NCBI RefSeq assembly: GCF_015840715.1
Contig: NZ_CP060397.1
Span: 558,001-622,000 of the forward strand
DNA length: 64,000 nucleotides
Direction of reading: 5' to 3'
Source of the DNA: Synechococcus sp. CBW1004
GTDB taxonomy: Bacteria > Cyanobacteriota > Cyanobacteriia > PCC-6307 > Cyanobiaceae
The position numbers and the translations under genes are program-made. Within the stretch, counting starts at the first letter, position 1; each line of letters begins with the position of its first letter. Below the pieces are notes generated by a model. It worked only from the letters and a program-made list of their open reading frames with translations. It was not told where the DNA came from and ran no database searches. Below, piece after piece: positions 53,694-63,460 of this stretch.

Positions 53694-54443
53694 ATGGCCA
53701 GTCTCGGCGTCAACATCGATCACATCGCCAACGTCCGACAGGCACGCCGGACGGTGGAGCCCGATCCCGTCTCCTACGCGCTGCTGGCGGAACTGGGGGG
53801 CGCCGATGGCATCACCGTGCATCTGCGGGAGGACCGGCGCCACATCCAGGACCGCGACGTCGAACTGCTGCGGGCCACGGTGCGCACCCGCCTCAATCTC
53901 GAGATGGCCGCCACCGCCGAGATGGAGGCGATCGCCCTGCGCCTGCGGCCCGACATGGTGACCCTGGTGCCGGAGCGCCGCGAGGAGGTGACCACCGAGG
54001 GTGGCCTGGACGTGCGCGGCCAGCTGCCGGCGTTCACGGCCCTCACCCGGTCCCTGCAGCAGGCGGGGATCGGCGTCAGCCTGTTCGTCGATGCCGACCC
54101 GGACCAGCTGGAGGCCTGCCGCCAGAGCGGGGCCCGCTGGGTGGAGCTGCACACCGGTCGTTATGCGGAGGCGTCCTGGGCTGAGCAGCCGCAGGAGCTG
54201 GCGCGCCTGGAGAAGGGCACGGCCCTGGCCCGCGAATTCGGCCTGCGCGTCAACGCCGGCCATGGCCTGACTTATCAGAACGTCGAGCCGATCGCCGCCA
54301 TCCCCGGCATGGAGGAGCTCAACATCGGCCACACGATCGTTGCCCGCGCCCTGGCGGTCGGTCTCGAGCAGGCGGTGCGGCAGATGAAGGCCCTGGTTCA
54401 GAATCCACGCCGCGAACCCCTCTTCGGCCAGCGTCATCCATGA
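53694..54443 (+). CDS. pdxJ: Pyridoxine 5'-phosphate synthase
   Basis: A 249-residue TIM-barrel enzyme condensing 3-amino-1-phosphoacetone with deoxyxylulose-5-phosphate. [32 protein letters not shown] and [10 protein letters not shown] are PdxJ signatures. The ATG at 53694 begins the homology. Its stop overlaps the ycf54 start (ATGA). Confidence 0.96.
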   Translation: MASLGVNIDHIANVRQARRTVEPDPVSYALLAELGGADGITVHLREDRRHIQDRDVELLRATVRTRLNLEMAATAEMEAIALRLRPDMVTLVPERREEVTTEGGLDVRGQLPAFTALTRSLQQAGIGVSLFVDADPDQLEACRQSGARWVELHTGRYAEASWAEQPQELARLEKGTALAREFGLRVNAGHGLTYQNVEPIAAIPGMEELNIGHTIVARALAVGLEQAVRQMKALVQNPRREPLFGQRHP

Positions 54444-54760
54444 GCACCTACCACTTCGTCGCCGCCAGCGAGGCCTTCCTGTGTGAGGAGGAGCCGCTCG
54501 AGGAGGTGCTGCGCGAGCGGGTGCGTCACTACGGCGAACAGGGCAGGGAGATCGACTTCTGGCTGGTGCGTCGTCCCGCCTTCCTGGAGGCTCCGGAGCT
54601 GGCCGACACCGCGTCCAACGTGCCTCGGCCGGCGGCGGCGGTGGTGTCCACCGATGAGACCTTCATCACCTTCCTGAAGCTGCGCCTGGAGTTCGTGGCC
54701 CGAGGCCGGTTCGAGGCCCCCAGCCCCTCGATTCCCGATGCCCTGGCGTCTCAGGCCTGA
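54440..54760 (+). CDS. ycf54: Ycf54 (Mg-protoporphyrin monomethylester cyclase factor)
   Basis: A 106-residue protein ([20 protein letters not shown], then [20 protein letters not shown] and [15 protein letters not shown]), matching Ycf54/DUF2488. Ycf54 is needed for the oxidative cyclase that makes protochlorophyllide in oxygenic phototrophs. Overlaps pdxJ by 4 bases, a translational coupling of PLP and chlorophyll synthesis. Confidence 0.92.
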   Translation: MSTYHFVAASEAFLCEEEPLEEVLRERVRHYGEQGREIDFWLVRRPAFLEAPELADTASNVPRPAAAVVSTDETFITFLKLRLEFVARGRFEAPSPSIPDALASQA

Positions 54761-54798
54761 TCGCCCTGGCCACTGCGACGGCGGTGGCGGGCAGCGCG

Positions 54799-54818
54799 GC
54801 CACCGTCTCACCGGTGGC
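54799..54818. terminator. Hairpin between convergent ycf54 and the gene at 54836
   Basis: A gccaccg/cggtggc stem with loop tctcac. No T-run. Placed 39 bases after the ycf54 stop. Confidence 0.4.
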
Positions 54819-54835
54819 GCACGCGGTGGTGGCGC

Positions 54836-55177
54836 TCAGAAGAGGCCCAGGAATTTCCGGCGCGGTGCCTCCTGTCCGTCAGCGGTCCCCTGGGCCGCCG
54901 GGGCATCCTGCTGGTAGCGGGGCTTGCGATCGCCGACAGTGAACACCGCCTCCTTGTTCTTCCACCACACCCAGTCCCGGATCGGCGGCGTGTTCTGAAG
55001 CTCCTGACGGGTGAGACCGAGGCCGAGCCTGGCCGAGGCGTTGAGCAGCACGTCCAGCATCGCCTCCCCGTCCTGACAGGCGGCCAGTGCTTCGTTGGTG
55101 CGCCTGGCTCCATCCAGTGCCTTCACCAGCAGGGCCACCCGTTGGGTCACGGGCAGGGATCGGGGATCGCGCTCCAT
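54836..55177 (-). CDS. Conserved hypothetical protein (possibly Nif11-like)
   Basis: A 113-residue protein with a helical region (VTQRVALLVKALDGARRTNE, LDVLLNASARLGLGLTRQEL) followed by PPIRDWVWWKNKEAVFTVG and a disordered tail. The pattern is reminiscent of Nif11-like helical modules, but the similarity is weak. The start is uncertain: ATG 55177 is given; the frame stays open to 55264. Confidence 0.6.
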   Translation of the reverse strand: MERDPRSLPVTQRVALLVKALDGARRTNEALAACQDGEAMLDVLLNASARLGLGLTRQELQNTPPIRDWVWWKNKEAVFTVGDRKPRYQQDAPAAQGTADGQEAPRRKFLGLF

Positions 55178-55342
55178 CCAGGCGTCGGGCGGGACCGGCA
55201 CCGTATCAGCGATGACCGGCTGCCGTCGTCTGCGGCACGGGCGTTTTCGGCCAGGGCGAGGCACCGATCAGCGGCGCTGATCATGCCGGGGGGCTGACAG
55301 CGGGTCGCGCGGCGAGCAAAAGTAGGGCATCGCACTTGCCCG

Positions 55343-56122
55343 ATGTCGCCCCAAGCGATCACCCCGACAGCGCCGGTCGCGCCATCGGGCAGTCCAACTT
55401 CCGGCAACAGGCCGGCTCCAGGCCCCAGCCCGGCCATTGACAACGCCGCACCGGCGTCACCGTCGCCTCGTCACTGGGTGATCAGTGATGTGCACGGCTG
55501 TGCCGATGCGCTGCATCAACTGGTCGGCCTGCTGCCTGCGGACGACCGGGTGGTGCTCTGCGGTGATGTGATCAACCGCGGCCCCCGCATCGAGGCCGCC
55601 ATGGAGCTGGCCTGGCATCTGGTGGCGAGCGGGCGGGGTGTCTGGCTGATGGGCAACCATGAGCAGCGGCTGGTGCAGCAGCTGCGGGGCGAGGCCTGCG
55701 GGGAGCGCCACCTGCTCGCCGGCAGCGATACCTACCGCCAGCTGGGCGGCCGGTCGTGCCGCCGCTGGCTGGAGCGCCTCGAACAGCTTCCCCTGGTGCA
55801 CTGGGGGGAGGGCTGGACCGCCACCCATGCAGGCTTCGACCCGCTCACCTGGCAGCCGCACCTCACCGTGCGCATGGCCTTCTGGCAGCACTACAACGGG
55901 CGCTTCGGGACGGTCATCGTCGGCCACACGCCGGGGCCTCAGGTGCGCCGGATCCGCGACATCGTGCTGATCGACACCGGCGCCTGCTACGGCGGTCCGC
56001 TGACTGCCTTCTGCGCGGACACCGGGGAAGAGCGCTCAGTGGCCGGACTGTCCGCCCCGCGTCACTCCGACCCCTCCTGGACGACCGGTTCGCCCGGGCG
56101 TCTGGCCGGCAGCCTGAGCTGA
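55343..56122 (+). CDS. Metallophosphoesterase (PPP/ApaH-like)
   Basis: A 259-residue phosphatase. Dimetal motifs in order: VISDVHGCADAL (GDxHG-type), LCGDVINRGPRIEA (GDxxxRG), and LMGNHEQRL (GNHE). His residues of ATHAGFD and VGHTPGPQ complete the site. Most similar in order to PPP-type Ser/Thr phosphatases and ApaH. The N-terminal 40 residues and C-terminal tail are Pro/Ser-rich and disordered. It is 34 bases upstream of recC. Confidence 0.85.
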   Translation: MSPQAITPTAPVAPSGSPTSGNRPAPGPSPAIDNAAPASPSPRHWVISDVHGCADALHQLVGLLPADDRVVLCGDVINRGPRIEAAMELAWHLVASGRGVWLMGNHEQRLVQQLRGEACGERHLLAGSDTYRQLGGRSCRRWLERLEQLPLVHWGEGWTATHAGFDPLTWQPHLTVRMAFWQHYNGRFGTVIVGHTPGPQVRRIRDIVLIDTGACYGGPLTAFCADTGEERSVAGLSAPRHSDPSWTTGSPGRLAGSLS

Positions 56123-56156
56123 GGCAGCTCCAGCCCGATCCGGAGCCCAGCCCATC

Positions 56157-59100
56157 GTGCTGACCCTCTACCGCAGCAATCGCGCCGAGCTGCTCGCCCA
56201 GGTGCTGGCCACCCGCCTGTGGTTGGAGCCGCCCGGCCCTCTGGATCAGATCCAGGTGGTGGTGAACACCTGGCCCACGAGCCGCTGGCTGGCGGAGCAG
56301 ATCGCCCTGGCCAGACCCGATCCGGCCGAGCCCGCCGGTGGCGGCATCGCTGCCAATCTGCGCTTCCCGTTCCCCGCCAGCCGCCTGCGCGCGCTGGTGG
56401 ATCAGCTGCTGGCCGGCGAGGAGACCGCTATCGAGGGGGCTGACCCCTGGCGCGCCCAGAACCTGGTGTGGCCGGTGCTCGAGCTGCTGCCGGCCCTGCT
56501 GAAGGAACCCGAGGCGGCACCGCTGCGGCAGTGGCTGGAGCGGCGTGGCGCCGATCAACGCCAGCTGGATCGCCCCCTCTGGCAGCTGGGCCGTGCCATC
56601 GCCGATGCCCTCGACGACTACGGCCTCTACCGACCCGCCATGCTTGAGGCCTGGCTGGAGGGCCGCGATTGCGATGCGGCCGGACAGCCCCTGGCCGAGG
56701 CGTTGCGCTGGCAGCCGTTGCTGCTGCGTCGGCTGGCGCAGCGGTTGACGCGCCTGCCCTTCGGCCTGCGCGCCCGTCAGGCGATGGCCCTGCTGCAGCA
56801 GGGCCACCCGTCTGAGGAAGGTGGCGTCGGGGCCGGGCAGCCACTGCGGCTGTTCGGTCTGAGCAGCCTGGCGCCGGTGCAGGTGGAGCTGCTGCAGGCC
56901 CTCTCGCAGCGGATGGCGGTGGAGCTCTACCTGCTCACCCCCTGCCGCGACCTGTGGCAGCGCCACGATGCCCGCTCCGGGGAGCCGCTGGGCAGCGACT
57001 GGTTGCTGGAGGTGCCCGGTCTGGAGGCCCGCTTCGGACGGCTGGGAGCGGAGTTCCAGCAGTTGCTGGAGGCCAGCGGCGAGACCCAGCCGGGAACGTG
57101 GGATGACTACGACGCCTTTTTCCTGCCGGCCACGGCCGCTCGTGGCCCGGCCAAAGGCGCCCGCGGCCAGACCACCGCCTCTCACGGCCGGTCGGCAACG
57201 CTGCTGGAGCAGCTGCAGGAGCTTCTGGCGACGGGGGAGACACCCCCTGGGGAGGAGGAGACAGACGAGGCAGAGACTGCCGGCGCCTCGGGGGGCGAGG
57301 AGGCCGACACCGGTGCAGCCGCCGACCCCCTTGCAGACGCGGCCGAAGGCCGATCCGCGCGACTCCTCCACCGCGCCCCCGATGACCGTTCCCTGGAGTT
57401 CCACGCCTGTCCCGGCCGACTGCGCCAGCTGCAGATCGTGCGCGATCGGCTCCTGCAGCTGCTGGCTGCGGATGACACGCTCGAACCACGCGACATCCTG
57501 GTGATGACGCCCCAGGTGGAGGCCTTCGCGCCGCTGGTGGGGGCGGTGTTCGGCGACAGCGAGGCCACCGGGGTGGCGCTGCCCTGGCGCCTCACGGACC
57601 GCAGCCAGCAGAGCGAAGCCGGCATCAGCCAGGGCCTGCTCACCCTCCTGCAGCTGGCCGGTGACCGGCTCACGGCCACCGCCCTCGAGGCCGTGCTCAG
57701 CTGTGGGCCACTGCTGCAGCGGCAGGGGATCGACCCGGCCGAAGCCGGTGAGATCACGGCACTGCTGCAGCGCTGCGGCTTCCGTTGGGGCCTCGATGCC
57801 CGTGCCCGCGCCGGTGATCCCTGCCACAGCTTCAGCTGGGCGATCGACCGGCTGGTGCTCGGCCTGGTACTGCCCGAGACGCCGGGGCTGGCCCCGGCGG
57901 AGACGGCGCCGCTGGCCTTGACAGGGACCCTGGAGCAACAGGGCCGCTGGCTGGCCCTGTTGCGGCAACTGCGGCAGAGCCTCACCTGGCTGGGGCAGGC
58001 CCGCACCGTCGCCGACTGGGTGCAGGGACTGCGCGACCAGCTGCCGCTGTTGTTCGGCGATGGCGGCGAACGGGCCTGGGAGCTGCAGGGCCTGCAGGCG
58101 GTGCTCGCCGACTGGAAGGCGATCGCCGGCGACAGCCCGCTGCTGCTCGAGGCGCCGGTGGTGGCGGAGGTGCTGGCGGAGCGGCTGAGCGAAGGCAGCG
58201 GCCGCTTCGGCCATCGCTCCGGTGCGCTGACGATCAGCGCCCTGGAACCGATGCGCGCCATCCCCCACAAGGTGGTGGTGCTGCTGGGTCTCGATGCGGG
58301 CGCCTTCCCCCGCCAGCGGCAGCGGCCGGGCTTCCATCTCCTCGAGCAGCAGCGGCGCCTGGGCGATCCGAACAGCGGCGATCAGGACCGCTACGTGCTG
58401 CTCGAGAGCCTGCTCTCGGCCCGGGCGCACCTGCTGATCAGCTGGAGCAACCGCGATGAGCGCACCGGCGAGGGCCAGGAACCGGCCGCGCCGGTGCGCC
58501 AGTGGCTGGATCTGCTGGCGCAACAGCTGAAAGGCCCGCTGCCCCTGCGCGAGCACGCCGCCAGCCCGCTGGAGCGCCGCAACTTCCTGGCCGAGCCGCC
58601 CTGGCCGCCCGCCAGCTGCGATCTGCGCCTGCTGCAGGCCCGCCGCCAGCTGGAGCAGGCGCCCGAGGCGGCGGTGTTGGGCCTCGCGTGCCGTGAGCCG
58701 GAGCCGAGCGTGGGCGTCGACGAGGCGCACAGCGGTCGCGGCGGCGTGGCGCCACCGAGCCCTGCTGACGACCAGCCCATGGCGGCGGAGCCGGCTGCTC
58801 ACTTCCCCGCGGAGAGCGCATCGCCTGCTGAAGCCTGGGCCGACCTGCGGGCCTGGATCGAAGCCCCGCAGGCCCGCTGGCTGGAGGAGTTGGGTCTGCG
58901 GCCGCGTGAGTGGGACGAGCCGGTGCGCGACCTGGAGGATCTGCAGCTCGATGAACGCCGGCGCGCCTCCCTGCTGCGAGCCCAGCTCGATGGCGACGGT
59001 CTGCCGCCGCCGGAGGTCGAACCCGACTGGGCCGGACTGGAGCGGGGCCGGGGCGTGCTGCCGCCACGGGCCGCCGGGGAGCTGGAGGTGGTCCAGCTGC

Positions 59101-59696
59101 AGACGCGTTGGCGATCGCTGCAGGCGTGTCTGGAGGGTCTCGGGCCCGCCCACCATGAGCCCGCCAGCTGGCAGGGCCTGGAGGCGGTGTTGCCCTGGCG
59201 GGGCGACCAGCTGGTGCTCGCGCACACCGCCAGACCCCGCTGCCGCCAGCGACTGCGGCTGTGGCTGGAGCTGCTGCTGGCGTCAGCCGCAGGCCATGCC
59301 CCGACTGGTGCCGCCCTGGTGGGGCGCGACAAGCAGCGGTTCCGGCTCCTGGAGCAGATCCAGGCCCCAACGCCCTCCCGCGCCACCGAACTGCTGGAGC
59401 AGCTCATCCAGTGGCGCGAGGAGCATCGCCTCAGCTGCTGGCCCCTGCCTCCGGAGACCGGCTGGGCCTACGCCGCGGCCGAGGCGGCGAAACCGGGCGA
59501 GGGCAGGGGCTGGAGCAAGGCGCGGGAGGCCTGGGAGGGGGGCTTCCACAGTGATGGCGAGCGACGTGATGCGGTCCAGGCCCTGTGCTTCGGCAGCGAT
59601 CAGCCCCTGGCCGAGCTGCTCACCCCAGTGGTGGAGGAGCTGGCCCTGGCGCTGCATGGGCCGATGCTCGAGCTCCGGCAGGAGGTGAAGGCGTGA
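56157..59696 (+). CDS. recC: Exodeoxyribonuclease V gamma subunit
   Basis: A 1179-residue RecC-type protein: MLTLYRSNRAELLAQVLATR, then NTWPTSRWLAEQIALA at the start, with long helicase-like and pin domains and a central Glu/Ser-rich linker around residues 355-400. RecC scaffolds the RecBCD helicase-nuclease and reads Chi. No intact Walker A, as expected. GTG start 56157; stop overlaps recB (GTGA). Confidence 0.92.
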   Translation: MLTLYRSNRAELLAQVLATRLWLEPPGPLDQIQVVVNTWPTSRWLAEQIALARPDPAEPAGGGIAANLRFPFPASRLRALVDQLLAGEETAIEGADPWRAQNLVWPVLELLPALLKEPEAAPLRQWLERRGADQRQLDRPLWQLGRAIADALDDYGLYRPAMLEAWLEGRDCDAAGQPLAEALRWQPLLLRRLAQRLTRLPFGLRARQAMALLQQGHPSEEGGVGAGQPLRLFGLSSLAPVQVELLQALSQRMAVELYLLTPCRDLWQRHDARSGEPLGSDWLLEVPGLEARFGRLGAEFQQLLEASGETQPGTWDDYDAFFLPATAARGPAKGARGQTTASHGRSATLLEQLQELLATGETPPGEEETDEAETAGASGGEEADTGAAADPLADAAEGRSARLLHRAPDDRSLEFHACPGRLRQLQIVRDRLLQLLAADDTLEPRDILVMTPQVEAFAPLVGAVFGDSEATGVALPWRLTDRSQQSEAGISQGLLTLLQLAGDRLTATALEAVLSCGPLLQRQGIDPAEAGEITALLQRCGFRWGLDARARAGDPCHSFSWAIDRLVLGLVLPETPGLAPAETAPLALTGTLEQQGRWLALLRQLRQSLTWLGQARTVADWVQGLRDQLPLLFGDGGERAWELQGLQAVLADWKAIAGDSPLLLEAPVVAEVLAERLSEGSGRFGHRSGALTISALEPMRAIPHKVVVLLGLDAGAFPRQRQRPGFHLLEQQRRLGDPNSGDQDRYVLLESLLSARAHLLISWSNRDERTGEGQEPAAPVRQWLDLLAQQLKGPLPLREHAASPLERRNFLAEPPWPPASCDLRLLQARRQLEQAPEAAVLGLACREPEPSVGVDEAHSGRGGVAPPSPADDQPMAAEPAAHFPAESASPAEAWADLRAWIEAPQARWLEELGLRPREWDEPVRDLEDLQLDERRRASLLRAQLDGDGLPPPEVEPDWAGLERGRGVLPPRAAGELEVVQLQTRWRSLQACLEGLGPAHHEPASWQGLEAVLPWRGDQLVLAHTARPRCRQRLRLWLELLLASAAGHAPTGAALVGRDKQRFRLLEQIQAPTPSRATELLEQLIQWREEHRLSCWPLPPETGWAYAAAEAAKPGEGRGWSKAREAWEGGFHSDGERRDAVQALCFGSDQPLAELLTPVVEELALALHGPMLELRQEVKA

Positions 59697-62600
59697 CGCT
59701 GCCTCCCTTCGAGCCCAACGCCATGCCGCTCACTCCGGGCATCCGCCTGCTCGAGGCCAGTGCCGGCACGGGCAAGACCTTCGCTCTGGCCCATCTGGTG
59801 CTGCGGCTGGTGAGCGAGGGCTCGCGGCCCCTGGCGATCGAGCAGCTGCTGGTGGTCACCTTCACCGCCGCCGCGGCCGCCGAACTGCGCGACCGCATCG
59901 CCGGCCGTCTGCAGAAGGCCCTCGGGCTGCTTGAAGCGATCGCGGCAGCCAGCGCGGACCCCGACGATCCGGCGCCTCCACTGCCGCCCGATCTGGATCA
60001 GCCGCTGCGCGAGTGGCTGGCGGCCCAGGGGCCGGATCCGGCTCCGCTGCTGCGTGGCCGTCTCCTGCTGGCCCTGGAGCAGCTCGATCGCGCCGACATC
60101 ACCACCATTCACGGGTTCTGCCGCCGCACCCTGCAGCGGCAGGCCCTGGAGGCGGGACTGGGGCCGGCGGTGGCGCTGGAGAGCGGCGCCGCCGAGCGCC
60201 GCGGCCAGATCGTGCATGACTACTGGCAGCAGCAGGTGCTGCCCCTGCCCGCCGGGCACCTGGCGGGCCTGATCAGTCGCGGCGTCGGCCCCGATCGTCT
60301 GGCCGTTGTGCTGCAGGCCCTCGATGGCGATCCGGCCCTGGAGCTCGATCCCCTTCCTGAGGGTGTGGAGCTGGAACAACCCCTGGCCACCCAGCTGCAG
60401 GCCCGCTGGCAGGCGAGCTGGACGCGGTTCGCGGAGCTCTGGCGGCGCGACGCCGAAGAGCTGGAGCACAACCTGGCCGCCAGCGCCAATGCCGCCAAGG
60501 CGAGCGGCATCGACTACCGCCCCTATCGGCTCAAGCCCAGGCCGGACAAGCTCGACACCGTGAATGGCTGGCTGTCTGGCCTCGAGGAGCCTCCCGGCTA
60601 CGGAGATCTCCTGGAGGTGAAGCCGCTGCGCGACTACTTCCACCCCGGCCCGGTGCAGAAGCTGGAGAGCGCTGCGCACCCCGAGGGCACCCGCCTGCCC
60701 CAGGCCGAGCTGCTGCAGGCCATCGCCGATCTGGTGGATGGCCCTGCGGAGCTGCTGCTGCTGCATTTCGCCCACTGGGGCCGCGCCGAACTGGCGCGTC
60801 GACGCGAGCGCAGCGGCGAGATGGGCTACGGCCAGCTGCTCGAGCAGCTCGATCCCGGCGAGCAGGTTGACCCTGGCGACACGTTGGGGCCTCGCGAGCA
60901 GCCGGATACACCGCTGCTGCGCGCCGTGGCCGCTCGCTACCGCGCCGCCCTGATCGACGAATTCCAGGACACCGATCCGATCCAGTGGCGCATCCTGCAG
61001 GGAGCCTTCGGCGGCGATCCCCCCCGCCATCTGCTGGTGATGGTGGGCGACCCCAAGCAGGCGATCTATCGCTTCCGCGGTGGTGAGCTGGCCACCTACC
61101 GCCGGGCCGCCGTGCAGGCGGAGGCCCGCTACGGCCTCGTGGAGAACCGCCGCTCCAGTTCCGGCCTGATTGACGGGCTGAATGCGCTGATGCGACCCGG
61201 TCTGGTGCGCTCCGAGCTGGAGGTTCCCGAAGTCCTCTGCCGGGCCCGTGGCGAGGAGCTGACCCTGGAGGCCGGAGAAGCGTCACTGCAGCTGCTGCAG
61301 CTGGAGCCCGACCAACTGGAGAAGCAGGTGGCGGCGTTCTGCCAGAGCCTGCTCGAGCGCCATCTGCGACTCTGCAAGGGGGCCAGCCACCGGCTGTTGG
61401 AGCCGGGCGACCTCTGCCTGCTGGTCAGCACCCACAAGGAGGCGGAGGCCCTGCGGGTCGCCCTGGAGCGCCGCGGCCTGCCCAGCCGGTTGGTGAGCCA
61501 GGGGGATGTGTTCGCCAGTGAGGGAGCCCTGGCCCTGCAGCGGTTGCTCGATGCCCTCGGCGCCCCTGGTGATCCGGGCCGCCTGCGGCTGCTGGCCGCC
61601 TCCACCCTGCTCGGGTGGAGCGCCGAGCGGATCCGCAGCGCCACGCCCCAGGCCTGGGATGGGCTGGCAGAGCGGATCGCCCGCCTGGCGGAACGACTGC
61701 CGCAGCAGGGGTTGACCGCGGTCCTCGGACAGCTGCTGTCCGGCGAGGGCCTGGCCCGGCTGGCCCTGCGCGGCCGCGCCCTGGCCGATCTGCAGCAGGC
61801 GGCCGAGCTGCTGCAGGAGCAGATGCATCGCCAGGGCCTGAGCCCGGTGGCCGCCGCCGACTGGCTGCGAAACCTGCGCCTGCAGGAGGAGCGCGAGGTG
61901 CCTGAGGAGCACCGCTGCCGCAGCGATGCGGCCGAATCGGCGATCGCCGTGGTGACCATCCATCGCAGCAAGGGTCTGGAGTATCCGGTGGTGATCTGCC
62001 CCAGCCTGTGGCGTGGCGAACGGGCCACCCGCGGCGGCAGCGCCAGCGTGGGCCGTCGCTGGCGGCCGCCCGGCAGCCGGCGCCCCCGCTTCGATCTGCA
62101 CCTTGACCCTCGCTGGGGACCGGGCCGCGACGCCGCCCTCCAGAACGCCGAGGCCGAACGTCAGGAGGCCGAGCGCAAGGCCTATGTGGCCTGCACGCGG
62201 GCCCGTCACCTGCTCGTGCTCGGTTGGCCGGGTGCCGATCAGGCCCAGCAGGGCAATCCGCTCAGCCCCTGGCTGGTGGACGAAGGCTCGGAGGACGGTC
62301 TGCGGCGGTTGCCCCTGCACAGGATCGATCCCGACGCCCTTCCACCCGCCCGGCCACGCTGGCGACCCGGTCCATCTCGCGGAGAGCTTCAGGCGGGACC
62401 GCGGCCGGAGCGCAGCCTCGACAGCCGCTGGGGACGCGCCAGTTATTCCGCCTGGACCCACGCCGCCGCCGCCCTGCCGCCGGAGGCGCGCGATGAAGGC
62501 CGCGACAGCGACGCCCTCAGCCGCGATGGCGAGGACGCCGTCGCCGAGGTCGGCGAGGGTGTGGAACCGGGCGCTGAACGGAGCCACGATCAGCTGCCCG

Positions 62601-63460
62601 CATCGGCATCCGCATCCGCATCCGCATCCTGGCCTGCCCTCGGCCCCCTGGCCCGCTTCCCCCGCGGGGCGGGGCCGGGGGATGCCCTGCACCGCATGCT
62701 CGAGCTGATCGACTACCCCGCCCTGGCGGCCGGCGACCTCGAGGCGGCCGCTGGTGTGGTGTCGCGGGAGCTGGACCGCGCCGGCCTGGCGGCCGATCTG
62801 GCCGGCGGCGTGCTCACGGCCTTCCAGCAGCTGGTGCAGACCCCCCTGGGCGGTGAGCTGGGCAGCCTGCGACTGGCTGATCTCGAGCCGGCTGGCTGGC
62901 TCAATGAACTGGCCTTCGATCTGCCCCTGTCCATCGGCCCGGAGCGGCTGGTGCGCAGCAGCGGCCTGGCGGAGGTGTTCCGCCGCCACAACGGCGGCCG
63001 TTTCGGCAGGGACTACGCCACCCAGGTGCAGGCCCTGCGTGTGGCCAGTCGCGGTTTCCTCACCGGTTCGATCGATCTGGTGTTCCGCTGTGGGGAGCGC
63101 TGGTGGGTGGCGGACTGGAAGAGCAATTTCCTCGGCCGGCGCGATGCTGGCGGTGCCGTGCTCCGCTGCGGCCCGGCCGATTACTCCGGTGCGGCGATGG
63201 AGCAGCTGATGGCGAGCAACCATTACCCGTTGCAGGCGCACCTGTACCTGGTGGCGCTGCATCGCTACCTGCGCTGGCGCCTGCCGGGCTATGCCCCGGA
63301 ACGCCATCTGGGTGGCTACGCCTACGTCTTCCTGCGGGGCGTGCCGGGTCCGGTGGCAGGCGAGATCTGCGCCGATGACGTACCGGGGGTGCTCGTGGAG
63401 CGGCCGCCTCTGCAACGCCTGCTGACTCTCGACGCGCTGCTGCGGGAGGGCCAGCCGTGA
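59693..63460 (+). CDS. recB: Exodeoxyribonuclease V beta subunit
   Basis: A 1255-residue SF1 helicase-nuclease. Walker A EASAGTGKTFALAH near residue 25, Walker B-like LIDEFQDTDPIQWR near 420, motif IV/V VTIHRSKGLEYP near 760, and the C-terminal nuclease with LTGSIDLVF and VADWKSNFLG (Asp and Asp-x-Lys). A Ser-Ala repeat encoded by the hexamer run at 62600 lies in the linker. GTG start 59693 overlaps recC; the stop overlaps recD. Confidence 0.95.
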   Translation: MTLPPFEPNAMPLTPGIRLLEASAGTGKTFALAHLVLRLVSEGSRPLAIEQLLVVTFTAAAAAELRDRIAGRLQKALGLLEAIAAASADPDDPAPPLPPDLDQPLREWLAAQGPDPAPLLRGRLLLALEQLDRADITTIHGFCRRTLQRQALEAGLGPAVALESGAAERRGQIVHDYWQQQVLPLPAGHLAGLISRGVGPDRLAVVLQALDGDPALELDPLPEGVELEQPLATQLQARWQASWTRFAELWRRDAEELEHNLAASANAAKASGIDYRPYRLKPRPDKLDTVNGWLSGLEEPPGYGDLLEVKPLRDYFHPGPVQKLESAAHPEGTRLPQAELLQAIADLVDGPAELLLLHFAHWGRAELARRRERSGEMGYGQLLEQLDPGEQVDPGDTLGPREQPDTPLLRAVAARYRAALIDEFQDTDPIQWRILQGAFGGDPPRHLLVMVGDPKQAIYRFRGGELATYRRAAVQAEARYGLVENRRSSSGLIDGLNALMRPGLVRSELEVPEVLCRARGEELTLEAGEASLQLLQLEPDQLEKQVAAFCQSLLERHLRLCKGASHRLLEPGDLCLLVSTHKEAEALRVALERRGLPSRLVSQGDVFASEGALALQRLLDALGAPGDPGRLRLLAASTLLGWSAERIRSATPQAWDGLAERIARLAERLPQQGLTAVLGQLLSGEGLARLALRGRALADLQQAAELLQEQMHRQGLSPVAAADWLRNLRLQEEREVPEEHRCRSDAAESAIAVVTIHRSKGLEYPVVICPSLWRGERATRGGSASVGRRWRPPGSRRPRFDLHLDPRWGPGRDAALQNAEAERQEAERKAYVACTRARHLLVLGWPGADQAQQGNPLSPWLVDEGSEDGLRRLPLHRIDPDALPPARPRWRPGPSRGELQAGPRPERSLDSRWGRASYSAWTHAAAALPPEARDEGRDSDALSRDGEDAVAEVGEGVEPGAERSHDQLPASASASASASWPALGPLARFPRGAGPGDALHRMLELIDYPALAAGDLEAAAGVVSRELDRAGLAADLAGGVLTAFQQLVQTPLGGELGSLRLADLEPAGWLNELAFDLPLSIGPERLVRSSGLAEVFRRHNGGRFGRDYATQVQALRVASRGFLTGSIDLVFRCGERWWVADWKSNFLGRRDAGGAVLRCGPADYSGAAMEQLMASNHYPLQAHLYLVALHRYLRWRLPGYAPERHLGGYAYVFLRGVPGPVAGEICADDVPGVLVERPPLQRLLTLDALLREGQP
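62600..62629. repeat. Hexanucleotide microsatellite in recB linker
   Basis: Five tandem units of gcatc(c/g), coding alternating Ala-Ser. In frame, so length change would not disrupt recB. Confidence 0.85.

Noticed and set aside
55914-59225. Very long open frame antisense to recC
   Set aside because: Gln/Arg/Ala-rich low-complexity translation without domains; an expected by-product of high GC opposite a strongly supported recC.
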